Below are positions 8,897 to 16,244 of a DNA stretch of 32,941 nt, piece by piece (positions within the stretch are counted from its first letter, which is position 1; the number at the start of each line of letters is the position of its first letter). Source of the stretch: Chromatiales bacterium (lineage in GTDB: Bacteria > Pseudomonadota > Gammaproteobacteria > Chromatiales > Chromatiaceae). Both the position numbers and the translations under genes were made by a program. The stretch lies in the NCBI GenBank assembly GCA_028284585.1, contig JANQRK010000096.1, positions 1 to 32,941 of the forward strand. Reading direction: 5' to 3'. The notes beneath the pieces were generated by a model. It ran no database searches and was not told the DNA's origin. It saw only the letters and a list, made by a program, of their open reading frames with translations.

Positions 8897-9340
8897 ATGG
8901 GACAGACCAAAATGGAACTCATCCACCTCATCTACACGAGCGCCACGACAGATCCTGACCTAACAAAAGAGGCGCTCGACGAGATCCTAGAACAAAGTCG
9001 TGCGAACAACTCAAAGCTGGATGTCACCGGCATTTTGCTTTTCGACATGGGGGCGTTCTTCCAGGTGCTGGAAGGAGACAGCGACACAGTAGAGTCGCTG
9101 TACCGGAGAATCGAGGCAGACGAACGCCATAAGAACGTCGTGAAATTGATCTCGGAGCCTATTGAAGAGCGCTCGTTCGGCGAATGGTCAATGGGTTATC
9201 CCAAGGTCACTCACGCGGAGCTCGAAGAAATCCCAGGCTTGAACGATTTCTTTGCCTGCGGACATTCCTTTATTGAATTAGAAGATGGTCGGGCCAAGAT
9301 ACTACTCAAGGCCTTTAAGGGGGGGCAATGGCGCCTCTAG
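8897..9340 (+). CDS. Short BLUF-domain blue-light photoreceptor
   Basis: 147 residues comprising a BLUF domain and a short tail. The flavin-site residues are present: Tyr in LIYTS, the NN before VTGILL, the key Gln in FFQVLEG, and the WSMG segment with Trp and Met near the end of the domain. These proteins bind FAD and change hydrogen bonding at the Gln on blue-light absorption. There is no attached output domain (EAL, cyclase), so signalling must go through a partner protein. Two starts are possible: ATG 8897 and ATG 8912. The second gives MELIHLIYTS, which is closer to the usual start of the family; neither has a convincing ribosome-binding site. It is isolated between an IS remnant and the glycosyltransferase operon, with no visible co-transcribed partner. 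Confidence 0.92.
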   Translation: MGQTKMELIHLIYTSATTDPDLTKEALDEILEQSRANNSKLDVTGILLFDMGAFFQVLEGDSDTVESLYRRIEADERHKNVVKLISEPIEERSFGEWSMGYPKVTHAELEEIPGLNDFFACGHSFIELEDGRAKILLKAFKGGQWRL

Positions 9341-9681
9341 AGGCTTGTTACTTGCTGACCTGCTTGCGGTGCTTCGCACCTGGTCGCTAAGCGATTCAAG
9401 CGTCAACTTCACTTTCCCGAGCGTCCGGACATCATTCACCAAGTCAGCTCGATTAAGTGAAGGTCGTGCTGCAAGCGGTAGCTGTAATGCCGTCATGGCC
9501 CGTCGATAGAAGGGCTGCGACATACTTCTGCAACAACAGGGGTTGGGGCGCTCGGTGCTGTGCTTTAGAGCGAAAAGAATCGGCTGGTGAGCCACGATTA
9601 GCTTTCCATCGCTTTCGTCGGGGCGGCGTTTTGTGTCAGGCTACTACCAACCCCTGATCCCGGTATGCCTGTCTCTTCTTC
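9341..9681. other. Intergenic stretch without a supported gene
   Basis: About 340 bases between the BLUF gene and the glycosyltransferase operon. It contains only a small hairpin (GGTGC TTC GCACC, 9368-9380) just after the BLUF stop, without a T run. A 97-codon minus-strand frame (9302-9595) overlaps the end of the BLUF gene and resembles nothing I recognise. The operon promoter must lie here but no convincing boxes were seen. Confidence 0.5.
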
Positions 9682-10659
9682 ATGTCCCGCATCTGTATTG
9701 TCGTGCTGACTTGGAATGCGCCAACGAGGACGTTGCAGTGTCTGGACTCCTTGTTGCCTGTGCTGGCTCAGGGCCACGCAACGCTCGTAGTCTGCGACAA
9801 CGATTTAGGGTCCGAACTCCTGTCCCAGCTGCACGACTGGGCACGGACGCAGTTCGTGCCTAGCGAGATTGGTAGTGCCGATCTGGTACTGATCGAAAAC
9901 GGCGCAAACCTCGGCTATGCGGCGGGAAACAACGTCGGCATCCGTTGGGCCATGGAGCACGGCGGTTTCGATGCGGTGTGGTTGTTGAATCCGGACTGCC
10001 GGGTTGACGCCAATGCGCTGCTCGCGCTGCAACGCTGTGCCGCCGCGCATCCGCGCGCGGCGCTGATCGGCAGCACACTGTTGGATGACGACGGATCCGG
10101 GCACATTCAATACGCCGGGGGCGCCCGCTATCATCCGTTGCTCACATGGTTCCATCCGATACATCGCGGCCAACCCGTCGAGCGCGTCGACGCCCTACCC
10201 ACGGCGCTCCTGGACTATGTCAGTGGCGCGGCCCAGTACATTCGATTGTCGGCACTCGCGGACCTGGGCCTGTTGAGCGAAGACTATTTCCTGTTCTACG
10301 AAGAGTTGGACCTCGCCCAACGTATCAAGGCCGAGGGATGGCAGTTGCACTGGTGTCGCGAGAGCCTGGTCTGGCACCGGGGGGGCGTCAGCACTGGCGC
10401 CGACCCGGTGAGCACTGCCTATCACGAAAACCTGAGCACCCTGATTTTTACCGCACAGCACCATCCGGGCCTGTTGATCCCGGCCGCGCTAATCCGCACC
10501 GGCGTCAAAGCCTGGCTGGCCGCGGTCCGATTCGATACACAGATTTGGCGGGCGCTCTGGCGGGCCTACGGGGACTTCTTCGTGGGCGGCCTGCGGCGCT
10601 GGCCGAAGCCCGCTAACGAGCCGCGTATAATCTTCAGCGGCCGCCTGCCGAGCGATTGA
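9682..10659 (+). CDS. GT2 glycosyltransferase, rhamnosyltransferase-like
   Basis: 325 residues with the family 2 layout: ICIVVLTWNAP at the N-terminus, NLGYAAGNNVGIRWA (binding of the nucleotide sugar), WLLNPDCRV carrying the DxD-equivalent metal/nucleotide motif, DYVSGAAQYIRLSAL, and FLFYEELDLAQRIKAEGW with the acidic base region. This arrangement is shared with bacterial rhamnosyltransferases and O-antigen GT2 enzymes, although the actual donor is unknown. Soluble, presumably at the cytoplasmic face of the inner membrane. ATG 9682 has no clear Shine-Dalgarno. It is the first gene of the rightward operon leading into the exporter, 18 bases before the next gene. Confidence 0.88.
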   Translation: MSRICIVVLTWNAPTRTLQCLDSLLPVLAQGHATLVVCDNDLGSELLSQLHDWARTQFVPSEIGSADLVLIENGANLGYAAGNNVGIRWAMEHGGFDAVWLLNPDCRVDANALLALQRCAAAHPRAALIGSTLLDDDGSGHIQYAGGARYHPLLTWFHPIHRGQPVERVDALPTALLDYVSGAAQYIRLSALADLGLLSEDYFLFYEELDLAQRIKAEGWQLHWCRESLVWHRGGVSTGADPVSTAYHENLSTLIFTAQHHPGLLIPAALIRTGVKAWLAAVRFDTQIWRALWRAYGDFFVGGLRRWPKPANEPRIIFSGRLPSD

Positions 10660-10677
10660 CCCCCTGAAGCCACTACC

Positions 10678-12081
10678 GTGAACCGATCCCTGCTGACCAC
10701 GCCCCCTTGGCGCCAGCTCCTGAACTTGGGACTACTGGCCGTCCGCAATCCAGCACAGACCTGGCGTCTGCTCAATTTGGAGCGGGTGAAAAACCTCTAC
10801 ATCACCCTATTTCGCCAACCGCCGACCGCACGCAGTAGTATCTTCGGGTTCTACGAGACACTCTACCGGGAGCAAAACGGCCAGTCCCAACCAGGAACAC
10901 CGGATCTCACACCGGTGTCGGTGCCCGTGCTGCTCGACTTTCCAACCGCATCGAGCGACCCGCAGGTCTCGATTATCGTGCCCGCGGCCAATCAATATGA
11001 AACAACAGTGCACTGTCTGGCCGCAGTGCTGCAAAATACGGGCGACATCGACTACGAAGTGTTGCTCGCAGACGACGCATCCGATGATGCAACCCGCGAC
11101 ATCCAGAAGCGGGTGCGCAATATCCGAATACTGAGCAACGAGAACAACCTGGGCTTTGTCGACAACTGCAACCGGGCAGCACGCCAGGCGCATGGGCAGT
11201 TTCTCGTGTTCTTGAACAACGATACGCTGGTACAGACCGGCTGGTTGGAGGTCCTGCTGGCCACACTGACCAACGAATCCGACGTCGGCCTGGTCGGGCC
11301 GCAATTGTGCTACCCCGACGGACGACTGCAAGAGGCCGGCGGTATTGTCTGGCGTGATGGCAACGCCCTTAACTACGGGCGTGGCAAAGATCCGCAGTGT
11401 CCCGAATATTGCTATGCCAAGGACGTCGACTACATCTCCGGAGCCTGTATTTGCATCCGACGTGGACTATGGGAGGCGATCGGCGGCTTCGATACCCGCT
11501 ACCGACCGGCCTACTACGAAGACACCGACCTCGCCTTCGCGGTACGCGAACAGGGCTATCGCGTAGCCTATCGCCCACGTTCCCGGGTGTTTCATGTCGA
11601 GGGCGCCAGCCACGGCCGCGACGAGTCCAACGGCGTCAAGCGCTTCCAAGAGATCAACCGTGGCAAGTTCCTGAACAAGTGGCACACACGCCTGGCGGAG
11701 CAGTATCCGGACGCCAGCCACTTGTTTCGGGCCCGCCTGTTCATCGCGCCCTTGCGCAACGGTGCTGATATCAAGGGTAAGGTCCTGAAGGCGCTGCGAC
11801 TGCAAGTACCCGTGGTGACCACCAGCGTCGGCGCCGAGGGCTTGCCAGAGCATGATCAGCGCTATCTCAGCGTGGCCGACACCGCCGAGGCCTTTGCCAA
11901 GGCCCTGCTCACACTCTACAACGACTCGGTGGCCTGGCGAGCACAGCGCCAACAAGGGCGGCTGGTGTTCAACCAGCACTTCACACCCGCTGCAGCGGCA
12001 CGGGTCTTGGGTCAGGATATCCGCCTAGCGGCGCCCACTACCGAGGCGATTGCCACCCAACTCCAACGGGCCTATCCGTGA
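10678..12081 (+). CDS. GT2 glycosyltransferase fused to the C-terminal tail of a GT4 domain
   Basis: 467 residues from a GTG start. Residues about 95-335 are a complete GT2 domain: VSIIVPAANQYE, LLADDASDDAT, NLGFVDNCNRAA, VFLNNDTLV as the DxD-type motif, DYISGACICIRR and YYEDTDLAFAVRE. From about residue 348 the sequence changes to LFRARLFIAPLRNGADIKGKV and VPVVTTSVGAEGL, which aligns with the last ~115 residues of the GT4 domain of the gene at 4338-8258. The first two-thirds of a GT4 domain is missing, so the tail cannot form a complete GT-B fold on its own. Probably an internal deletion of an ancestral bifunctional enzyme, leaving the GT2 half active. Its stop overlaps the ABC ATPase start (GTGA). 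Confidence 0.88.
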   Translation: MNRSLLTTPPWRQLLNLGLLAVRNPAQTWRLLNLERVKNLYITLFRQPPTARSSIFGFYETLYREQNGQSQPGTPDLTPVSVPVLLDFPTASSDPQVSIIVPAANQYETTVHCLAAVLQNTGDIDYEVLLADDASDDATRDIQKRVRNIRILSNENNLGFVDNCNRAARQAHGQFLVFLNNDTLVQTGWLEVLLATLTNESDVGLVGPQLCYPDGRLQEAGGIVWRDGNALNYGRGKDPQCPEYCYAKDVDYISGACICIRRGLWEAIGGFDTRYRPAYYEDTDLAFAVREQGYRVAYRPRSRVFHVEGASHGRDESNGVKRFQEINRGKFLNKWHTRLAEQYPDASHLFRARLFIAPLRNGADIKGKVLKALRLQVPVVTTSVGAEGLPEHDQRYLSVADTAEAFAKALLTLYNDSVAWRAQRQQGRLVFNQHFTPAAAARVLGQDIRLAAPTTEAIATQLQRAYP

Positions 12082-13373
12082 GCAAGGCACCGGCCATCGT
12101 CGTACAAGGGCTGGGCAAGACCTACCGTGTTTGGCACTCCCCGGCCCATCGGCTCAAAGGGGCACTGGCGACCCGTGCGATCCGCTGGACGCAGCGGTTA
12201 CCGGCGATCACAAAGGCCTGCACGCGCTACCACAATCGCCTGTTCGACGAGTTCACTGCACTGGACGACGTCGCGTTCGAACTCAAACAAGGCGACGCGC
12301 TCGGGATCATCGGTCCCAACGGCAGCGGCAAGAGCACGCTGCTGCAGATAATCGCTGGACTCTTGGCACCGACGCAGGGTTCGGTTCGGGTCATGGGGCG
12401 GGTCTCAGCCTTGCTGGAGCTGGGCAGCGGCTTCAATCCCGAGTTCACCGGACGCGAGAACGTCTATCTCAATGGCGCGATCCTCGGCATACCGCGCGCA
12501 CGCCTCGACGCCTTGTTTCCAGCCATTGCAGCCTTCGCCGATATCGGCGAGTTCATTGACCGACCGATCAAGCTCTACAGTACCGGCATGGTGATGCGCC
12601 TGGCCTTTGCCGTGCAGGTGCATGTGGAACCCGATGTCTTGATCGTCGACGAGGCGCTTGCGGTTGGAGACGCGGCCTTTCAAGCCAAGGCCATGGCCAA
12701 GATCGAACAGATCTTGGAGCGCGGGACAACGCTGCTGTTTGTCGGTCATGACCTCAACGCGGTGCGTAACTTCTGCGATCAGGCCCTGTACCTGCACCGT
12801 GGTCGCATCCTGGCCCATGGCGACCCCGAGGAGGTCACCCGCCAATACATGTTCGATGTGCAACGCACTCGAGTACAAGGCCTATTGGGTGCCGATACCC
12901 GGGTCGACGCCGCCGACAAAGACTGCGGTGTGCGGGCAGTGCGCTTCCTCGATGCGCGATTCGCCGGCGCTGGCCGACATGTCACCGTCGGATTCGGCGC
13001 ACCCTTGGACATGTGTTTTCGCTTTACCTTGGCAACGGCAATCGCCCATCCGAGACTATTCGTGGACCTACTAGACCTCAAGGGTATCCAGATCACCGGT
13101 CGCCTGGTCACTATCCCAACCCACCCGGATGACGGGACTTTGACCTGTCGAGTGCGCCTGGCCGCCCGGCTGCAGCAAGGGGTCTATCGACTGCGGGTCA
13201 GGGTCGCGAATGCACACAGCCCGGCAGCGGCCGTGACCCTGCGCCGCCATGACGCCCTGCTCTCATTCGAGGTCGTGGACGACTCCAGAGAACGCTTCCT
13301 CGGTCTGTTCGAGCTACCTATGCAGGTCGATTGGCAAGAACCCATGATGCAGGCCGAGATCGGTGCCCGATGA
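12078..13373 (+). CDS. wzt: O-antigen ABC exporter ATPase with C-terminal substrate-binding domain (Wzt-like)
   Basis: 431 residues. The nucleotide-binding domain (about 1-245) shows Walker A GPNGSGKS (79-86), the polysaccharide-exporter form of the signature LYSTGMVMRLAFAV (about 165-178), Walker B VLIVDEALAVGD and the switch His in LLFVGHDLNAV. Residues about 255-425 form an extra beta-rich domain as in Wzt proteins, where it recognises a terminal modification of the finished chain before export. Its presence implies that the polymer carries a capping group; the local sulfotransferase is one candidate source, by inference. The GTG start overlaps the previous stop and its own stop overlaps the permease start (ATGA), so the module is translationally coupled. 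The ATPase precedes the permease, the reverse of the common wzm-wzt order. Confidence 0.93.
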   Translation: MSKAPAIVVQGLGKTYRVWHSPAHRLKGALATRAIRWTQRLPAITKACTRYHNRLFDEFTALDDVAFELKQGDALGIIGPNGSGKSTLLQIIAGLLAPTQGSVRVMGRVSALLELGSGFNPEFTGRENVYLNGAILGIPRARLDALFPAIAAFADIGEFIDRPIKLYSTGMVMRLAFAVQVHVEPDVLIVDEALAVGDAAFQAKAMAKIEQILERGTTLLFVGHDLNAVRNFCDQALYLHRGRILAHGDPEEVTRQYMFDVQRTRVQGLLGADTRVDAADKDCGVRAVRFLDARFAGAGRHVTVGFGAPLDMCFRFTLATAIAHPRLFVDLLDLKGIQITGRLVTIPTHPDDGTLTCRVRLAARLQQGVYRLRVRVANAHSPAAAVTLRRHDALLSFEVVDDSRERFLGLFELPMQVDWQEPMMQAEIGAR

Positions 13374-14176
13374 TCGGCCTGTTCCCGCCCTTACGCGAGA
13401 GCTGGACACGGCGCGACCTTGTGGCACAGCTCACTTACAAAGACGTGGTCGGTCGCTATCGTGGATCGAGCCTAGGCGTGTTCTGGTCACTGTTCAATCC
13501 GCTGCTGATGCTCGCGGTCTACACGCTGGCGTTCCGTGACATCTTGGCGATTCGTTGGGAACAGGCCGGGGACACACACGGCGACTACGCTGCCTTCCTG
13601 TTCACCGGGCTGATCGTGCACAGCCTGTTCGCCGAATGCCTCAATCGCGCACCCCTCTTGGTGGTTGAGCACCCCAACTATGTCAAGAAGGTGCCCTTTC
13701 CGCTGCAATCCCTGGCCTGGGTACTGCTCGGCTCGACGCTATTTCACGCCCTGGCCAGCGCACTGGTCCTGATCCTGTTCCTGGCCCTGACCGAGGGCGG
13801 TCTCTCGGCATCGGTGCTGTTACTGCCACTGGTGCTGCTGCCGGCGTTGCCGATGTTGCTTGGGATTATCTGGATACTCGCGGCGACCGGCGTTTACCTG
13901 CGCGATACCGCCCAGGTTACGGCACCACTAGCGACCGCCCTGCTGTTCCTCAGCCCGGTGTTCTATCCGAGTTCTGCGGTGCCAGCGTTACTCACACCGT
14001 TCATAACACTCAACCCGCTGACGCTGATTATCGAGCAAACGCGTCGGGTGTTGTTGCAGGGATCGGCACCCGACTGGTTGTCGCTAACCCTTTACCTATT
14101 GGTCGCTTGCGCCGTCGCCATGTTCGGTCTCGCCCTGTTCCAGAAGGCCCGCACCGGCTTCGCTGAGGTGCTTTGA
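13370..14176 (+). CDS. wzm: O-antigen/polysaccharide ABC exporter permease (Wzm-like, ABC-2 type)
   Basis: 268 residues from ATG 13370, chosen because ATGA overlaps the ATPase stop and because ABC-2 polysaccharide permeases start close to this point. A longer reading from TTG 13331 would add 13 unlikely residues. The N-terminal amphipathic segment (RDLVAQLTYKDVVGRYRGSS) followed by LGVFWSLFNPLLMLAVYTL is characteristic of Wzm/KpsM-type permeases. About six membrane segments follow, including the FLSPVFYP region near the centre of the second half. It forms the channel with the ATPase and moves undecaprenol-linked glycan across the inner membrane. It is the last gene of the operon; a strong inverted repeat lies 80 bases downstream. 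Confidence 0.92.
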   Translation: MIGLFPPLRESWTRRDLVAQLTYKDVVGRYRGSSLGVFWSLFNPLLMLAVYTLAFRDILAIRWEQAGDTHGDYAAFLFTGLIVHSLFAECLNRAPLLVVEHPNYVKKVPFPLQSLAWVLLGSTLFHALASALVLILFLALTEGGLSASVLLLPLVLLPALPMLLGIIWILAATGVYLRDTAQVTAPLATALLFLSPVFYPSSAVPALLTPFITLNPLTLIIEQTRRVLLQGSAPDWLSLTLYLLVACAVAMFGLALFQKARTGFAEVL

Positions 14177-14255
14177 GCTCTCAAGCCGCATGTCTCACTG
14201 TGGTCTGGAGTACTGTGAAACTAGAGCGAGCCACGCATTTCGAGGGCACAATTTA

Positions 14256-14300
14256 GGGGGCCTCGAAAAATGCCACGGATGGCATTTTTTGAGATCCCCC
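14256..14300. terminator. Long inverted repeat after the exporter operon
   Basis: The arms GGGGG-CCTCGAAAAATGCC and GGCATTTTTTGAGA-TCCCCC enclose the loop ACGGAT. The pairing is nearly continuous with one or two bulges. An A run on one side and a T run on the other give a bidirectional-terminator look, 80 bases after the permease stop. The inner GC stem is only four bases, so an IS or transposon end remains an alternative. Confidence 0.45.
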
Positions 14301-15005
14301 AACGACATTGTTGGTACACGGTGCACGCACAGCTAGTGGCTCGGCTCGGAAATGAGATACACACCGAGCACCGTGGGTCATGGAACTTGCGCCACGCGGC
14401 AGCATTCTGGCGGCTGTTTTTGCACTTGCCAACTGGAACCAACAAGTGGTGTGAGCACTAATGGCAGGGGGTGAAGCGTACCGGTTACCAGCACAGATAG
14501 CTTCTTATCCGGGGCCAACACGAAAATATGAGTACTAGATGACGAAACAGGTTAAACCGGCCTTCCTTGTACCTGGCTTGCGCACAGGCACATCGATACC
14601 GAAAAAACGGCGAGGTAGCAAAGCGCAGATTGCATCTGAGCCCGACAAGCCACAATCTCATCCCAAATAGGTCGAATATATGAACGCAGTCCGTCACTTC
14701 TCGTCACTCGACGCGGTTGTCTTGGCAGGAAGATTCATACTGTGAAAAAAAATAAATATATGCCATTACAAAACGATGGCTCTCTCGCATCTACCCAAAA
14801 GATCTTCATACTGCAATTTATTGCAAGCCGTTACAACCTTAAAATCAGACAGATAATTCTACGAAATCAAGACTTTGTATAGTAATCTATAATTTCAAAA
14901 AGATATCCTCTACTCTACCCGGCTCCGTTATCGACAGTCTTAGAGTCTTTATAAGAATATATTTAGATTTTCCATTTACTATAAAACAACGCAATTGAGT
15001 CAACA
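14301..15005. other. Gene-poor boundary stretch with a shift from GC-rich to AT-rich DNA
   Basis: About 700 bases without a supported gene. The first half keeps the local GC-rich character; from about 14700 the sequence becomes very AT-rich (runs such as AAAAAAATAAATATATG and TAGTAATCTATAAT). This marks the left edge of the AT-rich gene block that starts at 15006. Promoter-like hexamers are frequent there simply because of composition, so none is called. Confidence 0.6.
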
Positions 15006-16184
15006 ATGCCTCATGCATTTACAAGCATCACCGCTAACTATATACCCAAGGCCCGGGTACTTGCGCATTCCCTGAAGAAATATCACCCTGATCTCCAGTT
15101 TCACGTGGTGGTTTGCGATTCTCTTCCGGCGTACATGCGTGTGGAGAATGAGCCCTTTGACGCCATTATTCAGATTGAAGAGCTTCCTATTCCCGACAAA
15201 GAATCCTGGATCTTCAAGCACTCCCTGGTGGAGCTTTGTACCGCTGTAAAGGGCTTTGCATTTAAGGAGATTATTTCAAGACACCAGGCAGAAAAAATTT
15301 TCTACTTCGATCCAGACATAGTGATCTTGAGCAGTCTACGGAAACTGCTCGAGAGACTCGATCGATCCAGTTTGCTTTTAACCCCACATCAAACTGTACC
15401 TGAGCAGAGCGAAGAAGCTGTCATCGACAATGAAATATGTAGCTTGAAACACGGTATCTACAATCTCGGTTTTTTGGGCGTCCGGAGCAATCAGGAAGGT
15501 ATGAGATTTCTGCACTGGTGGAGCGACCGTTTACACAAATATTGCTATGACGACAAGGCGGGTGGCTTGTTCACCGATCAGCGATGGATCGATCTTGTGC
15601 CGGCCTTTTTTCCCGATTTTTGCATCGTCAGAGACGCGGGTTGCAATGTCGCTACCTGGAATCTATCAAACAGAAAAGCAACCGGAACGATGAAGTCAGG
15701 AATTATGATAAATGGCGAGCCGTTGGTATTTTTTCACTTCTCAGGCGTAGACAGTGGCGACCAGAAGATTATGCTAAAAAAGTATATAGGATCCAGCCTT
15801 GTTTTGAAGGAACTTCGACACTGGTACGACGGCGAGTGTAGTAAATGGGGGCAAGGTAAAGAGAGCTTACTGCCGTTTGCTTATGCAACTTATGACAACG
15901 GAGAGTCGATCAGTGCACATGAAAGATTGCTCTACCGGAGCAGAAAAGACTTGCAGGCCACTTTCTCAGATCCATTCAAAACCTCAGATGTCGATGCGTC
16001 GTATTATCACTGGTATCAGGCCAATGTGCCGGCTGATGAGAGAGGATCAGGGGGCGATAATGACACGCCGGAGTCGCTGCGAATCGAGTTATTTAGGTGC
16101 CGGGAGGAGCTCAACAACATACACAATTCACTAACTTGGCGGATTATGCGCATCCTCGATAGAATCTATCGGAAGTTCGTTTGA
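15006..16184 (+). CDS. Sugar-nucleotide glycosyltransferase (GT8-like fold) with short C-terminal helix
   Basis: 392 residues. It begins with AFTSITANYIPKARVLAHSL, the usual start of transferases acting on a retained acceptor. It has FYFDPDIVIL with a DxD motif (D102, D104) and NLGFLGVRSN, followed by DQRWIDLVPAFFPDFCIVRD and NVATWNLSNR, as in the GT8-like nucleotide-diphospho-sugar transferases common in bacterial and cyanobacterial polysaccharide loci. The last 35 residues (about 358-392) are a charged helix ending in NSLTWRIMRILDRIYRKF, a tail often seen on glycosyltransferases and thought to help membrane association. Codon use is clearly more AT-rich than in the exporter operon. It probably heads a three-gene unit with the next two genes. 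Donor and acceptor are unknown. Confidence 0.82.
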   Translation: MPHAFTSITANYIPKARVLAHSLKKYHPDLQFHVVVCDSLPAYMRVENEPFDAIIQIEELPIPDKESWIFKHSLVELCTAVKGFAFKEIISRHQAEKIFYFDPDIVILSSLRKLLERLDRSSLLLTPHQTVPEQSEEAVIDNEICSLKHGIYNLGFLGVRSNQEGMRFLHWWSDRLHKYCYDDKAGGLFTDQRWIDLVPAFFPDFCIVRDAGCNVATWNLSNRKATGTMKSGIMINGEPLVFFHFSGVDSGDQKIMLKKYIGSSLVLKELRHWYDGECSKWGQGKESLLPFAYATYDNGESISAHERLLYRSRKDLQATFSDPFKTSDVDASYYHWYQANVPADERGSGGDNDTPESLRIELFRCREELNNIHNSLTWRIMRILDRIYRKFV

Positions 16185-16244
16185 TGCGAAATCCCGTTAT
16201 ATTTCATTTATCATTTAACTCTCATCGATATATTTTTTAGACCT

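Noticed and set aside
9302..9595. 97-codon minus-strand frame in the gap after the BLUF gene
   Set aside because: It overlaps the BLUF coding end on the opposite strand, lacks a recognisable domain and has no ribosome-binding site.
13331..13369. TTG start giving a 281-residue permease
   Set aside because: It would overlap the ATPase by 43 bases and add residues not typical of Wzm; ATG 13370 forms a standard ATGA coupling.
14221..14445. 74-codon minus-strand frame across the inverted repeat after the exporter operon
   Set aside because: It runs through the 14256-14300 hairpin, has unusual composition and no recognisable family.
14888..14893. TATAAT upstream of the AT-rich block
   Set aside because: No -35 hexamer at the right spacing, and the surrounding DNA is so AT-rich that such hexamers are expected by chance.
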